Below, in pieces: positions 47,770 through 58,066 of a DNA stretch of 64,000 nt. The position numbers and the translations under genes are program-made. Source of the stretch: Streptococcus entericus DSM 14446 (GTDB lineage Bacteria; Bacillota; Bacilli; Lactobacillales; Streptococcaceae); assembly GCF_000380025.1 (NCBI RefSeq), contig NZ_KB904183.1:33344-97343 (forward strand), given 5' to 3'. Position 1 is the first letter of the stretch, and each line of letters begins with the position of its first letter. Under the pieces are notes generated by a model, which had not been told where the DNA came from, ran no database searches, and worked only from the letters and a program-made list of their open reading frames with translations.

Positions 47770-50700
47770 ATGGACAAGCGGATTTTTGTGGAGAAAAAGA
47801 ATGCTTTCGGAGTTAAGGCGACCAGCTTACTAGGGACCTTGCAACGGCAATTGGGGCTTGAGACTCTAACGAGCTTGAGAGTGTTGCAGGTTTATGATGT
47901 CTTTGGTTTGGCTGATGAACTGATGACATTAGCAGAGCAACAGATCTTTTCAGAACCTGTGACAGATAAGCTCTTAACTAGTGATGACCTCCATTTATCA
48001 GCTTACCGCAGTGTGGCAATCGAAGCCTTACCAGGGCAATTTGACCAACGGGCGGCGTCTGCTCAGGAAGCCTTGCAGCTTCTGGGAGCAGATCAACAGG
48101 TGAAAGTCAAGTCCGCTCAACTCTATCTTTTTAACTCTGATTTATCGGATGCTGATTTGGCATTGGTGACTAGCTATCTGCTCAATCCGATTGACTCACG
48201 AATCAAGAATTTGACGGCAGGTTTGATAGCTGAAGAGGAGGCTGTTGTTCAGGCTCAGATTCCCTACCTGACTTTTTTTGAGACAGCGAGCGAAGCAGAC
48301 TTTGCAAATTATAAGGCAGAGGCTGGGCTTGCCATGGAAGTGGCAGATTTGCTCTTTATTCAAGACTATTTCAAGTCCATCGGTCGGGTACCGACAGAGA
48401 CAGAGCTCAAGGTGCTGGATACCTACTGGTCTGATCACTGTCGTCATACCACCTTTGAAACGGAGTTAGTGGGTATTGATTTTTCCGCGTCAGCTTTTGC
48501 CAAAAACCTCCAAGAGACCTATGACAAGTATCTGGCGATGAGGGCGGAACTAGGGCGTGAGGATAAGCCTATCACCCTGATGGACATGGCGACGATTTTT
48601 GGGCGCTATGAAAGAGCCAATGGGCGCTTGGATGACCTTGAGGTTTCGGACGAAATCAACGCTTGCTCGGTAGAAATTGAAGTGGATGTCAATGGGGTCA
48701 AAGAGCCATGGCTTCTCATGTTTAAGAATGAGACCCATAATCACCCAACAGAAATCGAGCCATTTGGTGGGGCTGCGACCTGTATCGGTGGGGCGATTCG
48801 GGATCCCTTATCAGGTCGTTCCTATGTCTATCAGGCGATGCGGCTTTCGGGTGCAGGGGACATCACAGCGCCTCTGTCAGCCACTCGAGCAGGCAAGTTG
48901 CCCCAGCAGGTTATCTCAAAAACCGCTGCACATGGCTACTCCTCTTATGGGAACCAAATTGGTCTTGCGACAACCTATGTCAAGGAATATTTCCACCCAG
49001 GCTTTGTTGCCAAACGGATGGAGCTTGGTGCGGTTGTTGGTGCTGCCCCTAAGGGAAATGTGGTGCGTGAGAAACCAGAAGCAGGAGATGTCGTGCTTCT
49101 CCTTGGTGGAAAAACAGGGCGTGATGGCATCGGCGGGGCAACAGGGTCGTCTAAGGTACAGACGGTGGCATCTGTTGAGGCGGCTGGTGCGGAAGTTCAA
49201 AAAGGGAATGCCATCGAAGAACGCAAAATCCAGCGCCTTTTCCGCAATGGGAATGTTACCCGTCTGATTAAGAAATCCAATGACTTTGGGGCTGGCGGGG
49301 TCTGTGTCGCTATCGGTGAGTTGTCAGATGGGGTGAGCATTGACCTCGATAAGGTGCCGCTCAAGTATGCTGGTCTAAATGGTACTGAAATTGCCATCTC
49401 AGAAAGTCAGGAGCGGATGGCAGTAGTGGTTCGTCCGACTGATGCGGATACCTTTATTTCAGCCTGTGCGACGGAGAATATCCATGCGGTTGCTGTGGCG
49501 ACCGTGACAGAAAAACCACATCTCGTCATGACTTGGAATGGTCAAACTGTCGTGGATATTGAGCGACGTTTTTTGGATACCAATGGGGTACGTGCTCAGG
49601 TCAGCGCTAAGGTTGTTGATTGTCAGGTCGAGCAACCTTACCAGAGAACGACAGATTTAGCTAGTCTCGAGGAGGATTTGCAGGCAGTTTTGTCTGACCT
49701 CAACCATACTAGCCAAAAGGGCTTGCAGACCTTGTTTGACAGTTCGGTCGGACGTTCAACGGTCTTACATCCACTTGGTGGACATCACCAGCTGACTCCA
49801 GCTGAAAGCTCAGTGCAAAAACTCCCTGTCCAAGAGGGAATGACGCCGACAGCATCTGTCATGGCTGCTGGTTATAATCCTTATTTGGCATCGTGGTCTC
49901 CTTATCATGGAGCAATTTACGCTATCATCGAAGCGACCGCTCGTTTGGCAGCAACAGGAGCTAAGTGGGACAAGGCACGCTTCTCTTATCAGGAATATTT
50001 TGAGCGGATGGATCGGATCCCTGAACGATTTGGGCACCCTGTAGCAGCTCTGTTGGGGGCGATTGAGGCTCAGAGCCAGCTAGGTTTGCCAGCTATTGGA
50101 GGCAAGGACTCCATGTCTGGCACCTTTGAAGATTTGAACGTACCACCGACCTTGGTAGCCTTTGGGGTGACAACGGCAGATAGCCGTCGTATCTATTCGC
50201 CAGAGTTTAAGGCGGCAGGTCAGTACATTTACTATCTGCCAGGAGTGAGCTTGTCTGCCGAGGTAGACTTTGAGCAGGTTCGGCGTCATCTGACAACCTT
50301 GTCTGCTTTGCAAGAGCAATATCAACTCACTGCGATTTCCGCGGTTAAGTATGGTGGTTTGCTGGAGAGCTTAGCCCTCATGATGTTTGGTAATGGCATC
50401 GGTGCACAGGTCGACTTGACAGATGTGTCAACCAGCTTGACAGGTCAACTGGGTGGCTTTGTCTTTACTTCTGCGACAGAAATTGCTGGTTTGGAGCCAA
50501 TCGGTCGCACAGTGGCAGACTTTGCCTTGACTGTGAACGACCAAGTCCTGTCAGGTGACAAGCTCTTGGCAGCCTATGAAGGAACTTTAGAAGACGTCTA
50601 TCCAACAAAATTTACCCAATCTGATGTGCTGGAAGCTGTCCCAACAGTCGCTCTGCCATTTGTCAAAAGAGCGGAAAAACCAGTGGAGAAACCACTGGTT

Positions 50701-51489
50701 TACATCCCAGTTTTCCCAGGAACCAACTCGGAATACGACTCGGCTAAGGCCTTTGAGCAGGCAGGAGCTGAAGTACGGCTAGTGCCTTTTGTGACCTTGG
50801 ATGCTCAGACCATCGCCCAGTCGGTTGACACTATGGTTGACAATCTTGACAAGTCTCATATCGTTTTTTTCGCAGGTGGGTTTTCGGCGGCGGATGAGCC
50901 AGATGGATCGGCCAAGTTTATCGTGACCATCTTGAGGCAGGAGCGTGTGCGAGCTGCGATTGACCGCTTGATTGAGCGAGGAGGTCTTGTCATCGGTATC
51001 TGCAATGGCTTTCAAGCCCTGGTCAAATCAGGTCTCTTGCCTTATGGTAATTTTGAAGACTTGAGCGAGACCAGTCCAACTCTCTTTTACAATGATGCCA
51101 ACCAACACGTGGCCAAGATGATACGGACACGGATTGCCAATACCAATTCACCGTGGCTAGCAGGTCTATCTGTCGGAGATGTTCATACGGTGCCCGTTTC
51201 TCATGGGGAGGGTAAATTTGTCGTCACCGCTGAAGAATTTGCCCGTCTTCGTGATAAGGGGCAGATCTTCAGTCAGTATGTCGATGATGAGGGCAATCCT
51301 AGCATGGATAGTCGCTATAATCCCAATGGCTCTTATTACGCTATCGAGGGTATTACCAGCGAAAACGGGCAGATCATCGGTAAGATGGCGCATTCTGAGC
51401 GGACAGAAGACGGTCTTTTCCAGAACGTGCCGGGCAACAAAGACCAGAAACTGTTTGAAAGTGCTGTGAAGTATTTTACAGGGAAGTAG
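47770..51489 (+). CDS. purL: FGAM synthase, single-chain large type
   Basis: The 1239-aa protein is the large PurL in which the PurS-like N-domain, the synthetase (DTYWSDHCRHTTFET, about 215-230) and a C-terminal class I glutaminase domain are fused. The glutaminase has GICNGFQ (catalytic Cys about 1077) and a final HGEGK His. No separate purS or purQ is present. It converts FGAR plus glutamine and ATP to FGAM. Translation follows purC without a gap. Confidence 0.97.
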   Translation: MDKRIFVEKKNAFGVKATSLLGTLQRQLGLETLTSLRVLQVYDVFGLADELMTLAEQQIFSEPVTDKLLTSDDLHLSAYRSVAIEALPGQFDQRAASAQEALQLLGADQQVKVKSAQLYLFNSDLSDADLALVTSYLLNPIDSRIKNLTAGLIAEEEAVVQAQIPYLTFFETASEADFANYKAEAGLAMEVADLLFIQDYFKSIGRVPTETELKVLDTYWSDHCRHTTFETELVGIDFSASAFAKNLQETYDKYLAMRAELGREDKPITLMDMATIFGRYERANGRLDDLEVSDEINACSVEIEVDVNGVKEPWLLMFKNETHNHPTEIEPFGGAATCIGGAIRDPLSGRSYVYQAMRLSGAGDITAPLSATRAGKLPQQVISKTAAHGYSSYGNQIGLATTYVKEYFHPGFVAKRMELGAVVGAAPKGNVVREKPEAGDVVLLLGGKTGRDGIGGATGSSKVQTVASVEAAGAEVQKGNAIEERKIQRLFRNGNVTRLIKKSNDFGAGGVCVAIGELSDGVSIDLDKVPLKYAGLNGTEIAISESQERMAVVVRPTDADTFISACATENIHAVAVATVTEKPHLVMTWNGQTVVDIERRFLDTNGVRAQVSAKVVDCQVEQPYQRTTDLASLEEDLQAVLSDLNHTSQKGLQTLFDSSVGRSTVLHPLGGHHQLTPAESSVQKLPVQEGMTPTASVMAAGYNPYLASWSPYHGAIYAIIEATARLAATGAKWDKARFSYQEYFERMDRIPERFGHPVAALLGAIEAQSQLGLPAIGGKDSMSGTFEDLNVPPTLVAFGVTTADSRRIYSPEFKAAGQYIYYLPGVSLSAEVDFEQVRRHLTTLSALQEQYQLTAISAVKYGGLLESLALMMFGNGIGAQVDLTDVSTSLTGQLGGFVFTSATEIAGLEPIGRTVADFALTVNDQVLSGDKLLAAYEGTLEDVYPTKFTQSDVLEAVPTVALPFVKRAEKPVEKPLVYIPVFPGTNSEYDSAKAFEQAGAEVRLVPFVTLDAQTIAQSVDTMVDNLDKSHIVFFAGGFSAADEPDGSAKFIVTILRQERVRAAIDRLIERGGLVIGICNGFQALVKSGLLPYGNFEDLSETSPTLFYNDANQHVAKMIRTRIANTNSPWLAGLSVGDVHTVPVSHGEGKFVVTAEEFARLRDKGQIFSQYVDDEGNPSMDSRYNPNGSYYAIEGITSENGQIIGKMAHSERTEDGLFQNVPGNKDQKLFESAVKYFTGK

Positions 51490-51529
51490 CAAGCAACAGT
51501 GAGTTTGCATGAAATAAAAAGGAAAAATC

Positions 51530-52984
51530 ATGGTTTACGAAGTCAAATCTCTCAATGAAGAATGCGGTGTCTTTGGTATTTGGGGACATCCTCAAGCGGC
51601 TCAAGTGACTTATTATGGTCTCCATAGTCTCCAGCACCGTGGTCAAGAAGGGGCAGGTATTCTGGCTAATGACAGAGGCAAATTCAAACGCCATCATGGT
51701 TTAGGGTTGCTGGCTGAGGTCTTTAAGCAGCAAGAGAATCTGGACAAACTGGTCGGTCAAGCGGCGATTGGTCACCTGCGTTATGCGACATCTGGTGCTA
51801 GTTCTATCAACAATATCCAACCCTTTCATTTTCGTTTTTCAGACATGAAGGCAGGTCTGGCTCATAATGGCAATCTGACCAATGCCGTGTCACTCAAGAA
51901 AGACTTGGAAGCTCAGGGAGCAATTTTCTCTAGCTCTTCGGATACGGAGATTCTCATGCACCTGATTCGTCGTAGTCAGCAAGCCAATCTGATGGACAAG
52001 ATTAAGGAATCCCTTAATACGGTCAAGGGTGGCTTTGCCTACTTGCTCCTTTTGGAGGATAAATTGGTCGCAGCGCTTGATCCTAACGGCTTTCGTCCCC
52101 TGTCTGTCGGTCAGATGACGAACGGGGCTTGGGTGGTTTCTTCTGAGACTTGTGCCTTTGAAGTCATCGGTGCCAAGTGGGTACGAGACATGCAGCCTGG
52201 GGAAATCGTGGTGTTTGATGATGAGGGGATGCACATTGATACCTACACGACAGAGCGTCAGCTGGCGATTTGCTCTATGGAGTATGTCTACTTTGCCCGC
52301 CCTGATAGTGTGATTCACGGGGTCAATGTCCATACTGCTCGTAAAAACATGGGGCGTCAGCTGGCGAGGGAATTCTCCCATCAAGCGGATATTGTAGTTG
52401 GTGTGCCGAACTCATCTCTCAGCGCAGCCATGGGCTTTGCCGAAGAATCAGGTCTGCCAAATGAAATGGGGCTCATCAAAAACCAGTACGTCCAGCGAAC
52501 CTTTATCCAGCCAACTCAGGAGCTACGAGAGCAGGGTGTGCGGATGAAGCTGTCTGCTGTGTCTAGCGTGGTCAAGGGCAAGAGAGTGGTCATGGTGGAC
52601 GATTCCATTGTGCGAGGGACGACCAGTCGAAGGATTGTGAGCTTGCTCAAGGAAGCTGGGGCGGCTGAAGTTCACGTGGCGATTGCCAGTCCAGAGCTCA
52701 AGTATCCTTGTTTTTATGGCATTGACATCCAAAGTCGTAGGGAGCTCATTTCTGCTAATCACACAGTTGAGGAAGTCTGTGAGATTATCGGTGCGGACAC
52801 GCTGACCTATCTGTCTCTGGACGGGCTGATAGCTTCTATCGGAATTGACACCCAAGCTCCTAATGGCGGGCTCTGTGTCGCTTACTTTGATGGGGACTAT
52901 CCGACACCGCTCTACGATTACGATGAAGAGTACAAGCGTAGCTTAGCTGAAAAAACTAGTTTTTATATTGAGAATGTGAAGTAG
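51530..52984 (+). CDS. purF: Amidophosphoribosyltransferase
   Basis: The 484-aa protein carries a short propeptide of about 11 residues before CGVFGIWG, where Cys12 becomes the N-terminal nucleophile after processing. The PRPP-binding motif VVMVDDSIVRGTT (about 350-363) follows. It makes phosphoribosylamine and is the committed step. Three Cys suggesting a 4Fe-4S cluster of the Bacillus type are plausible but not resolved by eye. It lies 40 bp after purL. Confidence 0.97.
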   Translation: MVYEVKSLNEECGVFGIWGHPQAAQVTYYGLHSLQHRGQEGAGILANDRGKFKRHHGLGLLAEVFKQQENLDKLVGQAAIGHLRYATSGASSINNIQPFHFRFSDMKAGLAHNGNLTNAVSLKKDLEAQGAIFSSSSDTEILMHLIRRSQQANLMDKIKESLNTVKGGFAYLLLLEDKLVAALDPNGFRPLSVGQMTNGAWVVSSETCAFEVIGAKWVRDMQPGEIVVFDDEGMHIDTYTTERQLAICSMEYVYFARPDSVIHGVNVHTARKNMGRQLAREFSHQADIVVGVPNSSLSAAMGFAEESGLPNEMGLIKNQYVQRTFIQPTQELREQGVRMKLSAVSSVVKGKRVVMVDDSIVRGTTSRRIVSLLKEAGAAEVHVAIASPELKYPCFYGIDIQSRRELISANHTVEEVCEIIGADTLTYLSLDGLIASIGIDTQAPNGGLCVAYFDGDYPTPLYDYDEEYKRSLAEKTSFYIENVK

Positions 52985-53019
52985 AAGCTCTGCTATTTCC
53001 GAGATGAAAGGAAACGATT

Positions 53020-54048
53020 ATGACCGAAAACAAAAATGCCTACGCCGCCTCTGGTGTTGATGTCGAGGCTGGCTACGAGGTCGTTGAGCGGATCAAGAAG
53101 CATGTGGCACGCACGGAGCGTCTGGGCGTTCTGGGGGCTCTCGGTGGCTTTGGTGGCATGTTTGATCTCAGCCAGCTGGACGTCAAAGAACCGGTGCTTG
53201 TGTCTGGTACGGACGGGGTTGGCACCAAACTTATGCTAGCCATCCAGTACGACAAGCACGATACGATTGGTCAGGACTGTGTCGCCATGTGTGTTAACGA
53301 CATCATCGCAGCAGGCGCTGAGCCGCTTTACTTTCTTGATTACATCGCTACTGGAAAAAATGTGCCTGAAAAGCTAGAACAAGTTGTGGCTGGTGTGGCT
53401 GAAGGCTGTGTGCAGGCGGGCTGTGCCCTCATTGGTGGCGAGACGGCCGAGATGCCTGGCATGTACGGCGAAGACGACTACGATTTGGCTGGTTTTGCGG
53501 TCGGTATCGCCGAGAAGTCCCAGCTCATCGACGGCAGTAAAGTTCAAGCAGGCGATGTCCTCTTGGGACTGGCCTCCAGCGGTATCCATTCTAACGGCTA
53601 TTCCTTGGTCCGCAAGGTCTTTTCTGACTATACGGGTGAAGAAGTCCTGCCAGAATTAGAAGGGCTCAAACTCAAGGAAGTCCTCCTTGAGCCGACCCGT
53701 ATCTATGTCAAGCAGGTTCTTCCGCTGGTCAAGGCAGGGCTGATTAATGGCATTGCCCACATCACAGGCGGCGGCTTTATCGAAAACGTGCCCCGCATGT
53801 TCAGCGATGACCTAGCTGCCTATATTGACGAGGCTAGCATTCCCGTTCTTCCTATCTTCACCGCCTTGGAGAAGTATGGCAAGATTCCACATCAGGAAAT
53901 GTTTGAAATCTTCAACATGGGAATTGGTCTGGTCTTGGCAGTTTCTCCAGAAAATGTTGACAAAGTTAGAGAACTGGTGAACGAAGAGGTCTATGACATC
54001 GGGCGGATTACCGAAAAAACGGATAAGAGCGTGGTGATTGCCTCATGA
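53020..54048 (+). CDS. purM: AIR synthase
   Basis: The 342-aa PurM has [11 protein letters not shown] at the start, [13 protein letters not shown] (about 67-79), [11 protein letters not shown] (about 141-151) and the ATP-binding [10 protein letters not shown]. It converts FGAM to AIR. AAAGGAAA precedes the ATG. The last four nt overlap purN (ATGA). Confidence 0.97.
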   Translation: MTENKNAYAASGVDVEAGYEVVERIKKHVARTERLGVLGALGGFGGMFDLSQLDVKEPVLVSGTDGVGTKLMLAIQYDKHDTIGQDCVAMCVNDIIAAGAEPLYFLDYIATGKNVPEKLEQVVAGVAEGCVQAGCALIGGETAEMPGMYGEDDYDLAGFAVGIAEKSQLIDGSKVQAGDVLLGLASSGIHSNGYSLVRKVFSDYTGEEVLPELEGLKLKEVLLEPTRIYVKQVLPLVKAGLINGIAHITGGGFIENVPRMFSDDLAAYIDEASIPVLPIFTALEKYGKIPHQEMFEIFNMGIGLVLAVSPENVDKVRELVNEEVYDIGRITEKTDKSVVIAS

Positions 54049-54596
54049 CCAAGAAGATTGCCGTGTTTGCCTCTGGCAATGGCTCTAACTTTCAAGTGTT
54101 GGCGAAACAATTTCCCATCGCTCTGCTATTTTCCGACAAAAAAAGCGCCTATGCTCTAGAGCGGGCGGAAAAGTTAGGCGTGCCCAGCTACAGTTTTGAG
54201 CTCAGGGACTTTGCTGACAAGGGAGCCTACGAACAAGCCTTGGTTGAGCTTTTGGATCAGCACCAGATTGATTTGGTCTGCTTAGCTGGCTATATGAAAA
54301 TTGTCGGCCCAACCCTCTTGTCAGCCTATGAAGGGCGGATGATTAACATTCATCCAGCTTACTTGCCAGAATTTCCTGGTGCCCACGGCATTGAGGACGC
54401 TTGGCATGCTGGTGTTGTTCAATCTGGCGTAACCGTCCACTGGGTGGATAGTGGCGTTGACACAGGTCAAATCATCAAGCAAGTCCGCGTCCAACGCTTG
54501 CCAGAAGACACTTTAGAAACATTTGAAGCACGGATACATCAGGCGGAGTATGAACTCTATCCTCAAGTGGTGAGGGAGTTATTAGGAGAGGACTAA
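54045..54596 (+). CDS. purN: GAR transformylase
   Basis: The 183-aa enzyme uses 10-formyl-THF. [10 protein letters not shown] at the N-terminus, [17 protein letters not shown] (catalytic Asn and His, about 98-114) and [11 protein letters not shown] (catalytic Asp) are present. It overlaps purM by 4 nt. The following gene begins only 2 bp later. Confidence 0.97.
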   Translation: MTKKIAVFASGNGSNFQVLAKQFPIALLFSDKKSAYALERAEKLGVPSYSFELRDFADKGAYEQALVELLDQHQIDLVCLAGYMKIVGPTLLSAYEGRMINIHPAYLPEFPGAHGIEDAWHAGVVQSGVTVHWVDSGVDTGQIIKQVRVQRLPEDTLETFEARIHQAEYELYPQVVRELLGED

Positions 54597-54598
54597 TC

Positions 54599-54976
54599 AT
54601 GAAAAAACAAGAATTTAAAAAGAATTTATTTGATGCATTGAATCAAAATATTGATGATATGATTTTTGAAGAGAAAATCCTATTTATTGAAAAACTACTA
54701 GTAGATTATCAAAAGGATAATGATAGTAATTTTGATAAAAGTAATAAAGGTAAACCGTGGACAGATGCTGAATTAAAAATAATATTATCTGATGCGGCTA
54801 CAAAGTATAATTGCATGAAGTACGCAAAGCTTTTTAAAAGAGGTTATGGCAGCATCGAACAAATTTATCGCTGGTCAACAACTTCAGAAAAAGAAATTAC
54901 CGAAAAAGGAAAGGGAGACGATAAATTTATCCAGCAAATTAAACGAGTTTATAAAGAACTTGGATTAGTATCTTGA
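54599..54976 (+). CDS. AT-rich accessory gene between purN and purH
   Basis: The 125-aa protein is not a purine enzyme. The first half is charged and helical (about 1-50). From about residue 52 it reads GKPWTDAELKIILSDAATKYNCMKYAKLFKRGYGSIEQIYRWS, a Trp-containing, helix-turn-helix-like module that I associate with N-terminal parts of some restriction or nuclease proteins. I cannot prove this family. Base use is visibly AT-rich compared with purN and purH. It is 2 bp from purN and 36 bp from purH, so it is transcribed with the operon. GAGAGGACTAATC is its ribosome binding region. Probably an acquired gene. Confidence 0.65.
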   Translation: MKKQEFKKNLFDALNQNIDDMIFEEKILFIEKLLVDYQKDNDSNFDKSNKGKPWTDAELKIILSDAATKYNCMKYAKLFKRGYGSIEQIYRWSTTSEKEITEKGKGDDKFIQQIKRVYKELGLVS

Positions 54977-55011
54977 TTCGTCATATCTTTTGAAATAAAT
55001 AAGGAGACCCC

Positions 55012-56556
55012 ATGACTAAACGTGCTTTAATTAGCGTATCAGATAAGGCAGGCATTATCGAGTTTGCCCAAGCATTGACAGCCCAAGGTTGGGAGATTAT
55101 CTCAACTGGCGGGACGAAAACAGCCCTTGATAATGCAGGGGTAGCAACTATTGCCATCGACGATGTGACAGGCTTCCCTGAAATGATGGACGGTCGTGTC
55201 AAAACTCTCCATCCAAAAATCCACGGTGGTCTCTTGGCCCGCCGCGATCTGGACAGTCATTTGGAGGCGGCCAACCAGCATGAGATTGGTCTGATTGACC
55301 TTGTCGTGGTAAACCTCTATCCCTTCAAGGAGACTATTCTGCGCCCAGACGTGACCTATGATTTGGCGGTGGAAAATATCGACATCGGTGGCCCATCCAT
55401 GCTTCGCTCGGCAGCTAAAAATCACGCCAGCGTGACGGTTGTTGTAGATCCAGCAGACTATGCAGTGGTACTGGATGAACTCAAGGCTGATGGCGAAATC
55501 ACCTATGCGACCCGTCAGCGTTTGGCTGCCAAGGTTTTCCGTCATACCGCAGCCTACGATGCCCTGGTTGCAGAGTACTTCACAGCGCAAGTTGGCGAAA
55601 CCAAGCCAGAAAAATTGACCCTGACCTACGACCTCAAACAGCCGATGCGGTACGGGGAAAACCCGCAACAGGATGCGGACTTCTACCAAAACGCTCTTCC
55701 GACAGCCTATTCTATCGCTTCAGCTAAACAGCTCAACGGTAAGGAACTCTCTTTCAACAATATCCGTGATGCGGATGCAGCGATTCGCATTATCCGTGAT
55801 TTCAAGGAGAAGCCAACCGTGGTCGCTCTCAAGCACATGAACCCTTGCGGTATCGGTCAGGCTGATGACATCGAGACAGCTTGGGATTATTGCTACGAGG
55901 CAGACCCTGTGTCCATTTTCGGTGGGATTGTTGTGCTGAACAGAGCCGTAGATGGTGCGACAGCAGAAAAGATGAGCAAGATTTTCCTTGAAATCATCAT
56001 CGCACCGAACTATACGGCAGAAGCGCTAGCTATTTTCCAGAAAAAAGCCAATCTGCGCGTGCTGGAACTGCCTTTTGATGCCAAAGATGCCAGCGAAGCC
56101 GAGCCTGAATACACAGGCGTAGTCGGCGGTATGCTGGTGCAAAATCAGGACGTCGTCAAGGAAAGTCCGGCCGACTGGCAGGTGGTGACAGAGCGTCAAC
56201 CGAGCGAGCAAGAAGTGACAGCCCTTGAGTTTGCTTGGAAGGCCATCAAGTATGTCAAGTCCAACGGGATTATCATCACCAACGACCACATGACCCTTGG
56301 TGTCGGACCAGGTCAGACCAATCGTGTGGCTTCTGTCAAGATTGCCATTGAGCAGGCCAAGGACAGATTAGATGGAGCAGTGTTAGCATCAGACGCTTTC
56401 TTCCCGTTTGCGGATAATGTGGAGGAAATCGCTGCTGCGGGTATCAAGGCAATCATCCAACCGGGCGGATCGGTGCGTGATGAGGAAGTCATCGCAGCTG
56501 CCAACAAACACGGCATCGCCATGGTCTTTACAGGAGTAAGGCATTTTAGGCACTGA
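55012..56556 (+). CDS. purH: Bifunctional AICAR transformylase / IMP cyclohydrolase
   Basis: The 514-aa protein has an IMP cyclohydrolase domain (about 1-200; [35 protein letters not shown]). An AICAR transformylase domain follows (about 200-514; LRYGENPQQ-type [13 protein letters not shown], the KHMNPCG loop, and SDAFFPF). It carries out the last two steps to IMP. AAGGAG precedes the ATG, with the AT-rich accessory gene upstream. Confidence 0.97.
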   Translation: MTKRALISVSDKAGIIEFAQALTAQGWEIISTGGTKTALDNAGVATIAIDDVTGFPEMMDGRVKTLHPKIHGGLLARRDLDSHLEAANQHEIGLIDLVVVNLYPFKETILRPDVTYDLAVENIDIGGPSMLRSAAKNHASVTVVVDPADYAVVLDELKADGEITYATRQRLAAKVFRHTAAYDALVAEYFTAQVGETKPEKLTLTYDLKQPMRYGENPQQDADFYQNALPTAYSIASAKQLNGKELSFNNIRDADAAIRIIRDFKEKPTVVALKHMNPCGIGQADDIETAWDYCYEADPVSIFGGIVVLNRAVDGATAEKMSKIFLEIIIAPNYTAEALAIFQKKANLRVLELPFDAKDASEAEPEYTGVVGGMLVQNQDVVKESPADWQVVTERQPSEQEVTALEFAWKAIKYVKSNGIIITNDHMTLGVGPGQTNRVASVKIAIEQAKDRLDGAVLASDAFFPFADNVEEIAAAGIKAIIQPGGSVRDEEVIAAANKHGIAMVFTGVRHFRH

Positions 56557-56803
56557 GATGGAAGAGAGTGGACGGAACTCGAGCAGTGAAAAAAGAGATT
56601 CCTCATCTGCCTATTTCTAGGTGCCACTCCCATACGTAAGGTCTAGTCGGATTGCCCAAGCTTTGTCAAGCGAAGAAAGCTCCACTGGGTTACTATGTCT
56701 TGACCATATACCGAATATAAAAAAAGGCTCGGACTTTTGTCTCAGCCTCTTTCGAGCAGAGTAAGCGTTTCGTTGAATAAATTTAGAACAAGAGGTAAAG
56801 ATA
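56557..56803. other. purH-purD spacer with hairpin and PurBox-like core
   Basis: GGCTCGGAC-TTTT-GTCTCAGCC (56727-56749) is related to the right end hairpin of the 2521-2763 element, so it may be a remnant of the same repeat. TATACCGAATATA (56707-56719) keeps the CCGAA core of a PurBox but has several mismatches. No ORF was found. Such a spacer could give purD its own expression. Confidence 0.5.
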
Positions 56804-58066
56804 ATGAAGCTGTTGGTTATCGGTTCTGGTGGACGTGAACATGCGATTGCTAAGAAACTTTTAGAATCGCCACAGGTGGACATGGTCTATGTTGCGCCAG
56901 GTAATGATGGCATGACCCTAGATGGGTTGCAACTGGTCAATATTGGAATTTCCGAACATTCTGCCCTGATTGATTTTGCCAAGAAAAATAACATCGCTTG
57001 GACCTTTGTCGGGCCTGATGATGCACTGGCGGCGGGTATCGTGGATGATTTTGAATCAGCAGGCCTCAAAGTTTTTGGGCCATCGCGTCTAGCAGCAGAG
57101 CTGGAGTGGTCCAAGGATTTTGCTAAGTCTATCATGGTCAAGTACGGCATCCCAACAGCCGCCTACGGCACCTTTGCCGACTTTGAGGAGGCCAAGGCTT
57201 ATATCGAAAAACAGGGCGCCCCTATCGTGGTTAAGGCAGATGGACTGGCACTGGGCAAGGGAGTGGTCGTGGCAGAGACGATTGAGCAGGCGGTCGAGGC
57301 GGCGCGTGAGATGCTTTTGGATAATAAATTTGGTGACTCCGGTGCCCGTGTGGTCATTGAAGAATTCCTAAATGGCGAGGAGTTTTCCCTCTTTGCCTTT
57401 GTCAACGGCGAACAGTTTTCCCTCATGCCAACTGCTCAAGATCATAAGCGGGCTTACGATGGCGATACGGGACCCAACACAGGTGGTATGGGGGCTTATG
57501 CACCGGTTCCCCACCTACCTCAGTCCGTCATCGATCAGTCGGTGGAGACCATTATTAAGCCCCTTCTAGCAGGTATGGTGGCAGAAGGACGTCCCTATCT
57601 TGGCGTTCTTTACTGTGGTCTGATTTTGACCACCGATGGACCTAAGGTCATCGAGTTCAACGCCCGCTTTGGGGATCCCGAGACCCAGATTATCCTGCCC
57701 CGGCTGACTTCGGATTTTGCGCAAAACATCAGCGACACCTTGGACAAGAAAGAACCAACCATCACTTGGCGTGAGGATGGCGTGACCCTTGGCGTTGTCG
57801 TCGCTTCTAATGGCTACCCGCTTGACTATGAAAAAGGTGTTCTACTGCCAGAAAAGACTACTGGCGACATCATCACCTACTATGCAGGCGCTAAGTTTGA
57901 TGACAATAGCAGAACTCTGCTATCCGACGGCGGACGCGTCTATATGCTAGTCACCACAGCCGATACCGTCCCAGCAGCACAGGAAAAAATCTATGCTGAG
58001 CTGGCAAACCAAAACACTGAGGGGCTCTTTTATCGAACAGACATCGGAAGTAAAGCTGTGAAATAA
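56804..58066 (+). CDS. purD: GAR synthetase
   Basis: The 420-aa ATP-grasp ligase has GSGGREHAIAKKL at the N-terminus, the ATP-grasp core PIVVKADGLALGKGVVVA (about 138-155), RAYDGDTGPNTGGMGAY (about 212-228) and FNARFGDPETQ (about 287-297). It adds glycine to phosphoribosylamine. The ribosome binding site is AGAGGT. It stands after a 250-bp spacer and before a 460-bp one. Confidence 0.97.
   Translation: MKLLVIGSGGREHAIAKKLLESPQVDMVYVAPGNDGMTLDGLQLVNIGISEHSALIDFAKKNNIAWTFVGPDDALAAGIVDDFESAGLKVFGPSRLAAELEWSKDFAKSIMVKYGIPTAAYGTFADFEEAKAYIEKQGAPIVVKADGLALGKGVVVAETIEQAVEAAREMLLDNKFGDSGARVVIEEFLNGEEFSLFAFVNGEQFSLMPTAQDHKRAYDGDTGPNTGGMGAYAPVPHLPQSVIDQSVETIIKPLLAGMVAEGRPYLGVLYCGLILTTDGPKVIEFNARFGDPETQIILPRLTSDFAQNISDTLDKKEPTITWREDGVTLGVVVASNGYPLDYEKGVLLPEKTTGDIITYYAGAKFDDNSRTLLSDGGRVYMLVTTADTVPAAQEKIYAELANQNTEGLFYRTDIGSKAVK

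Noticed and set aside
55102-55689. 195-codon minus-strand frame
   Set aside because: Antisense shadow of purH; no start signal or protein-like pattern.
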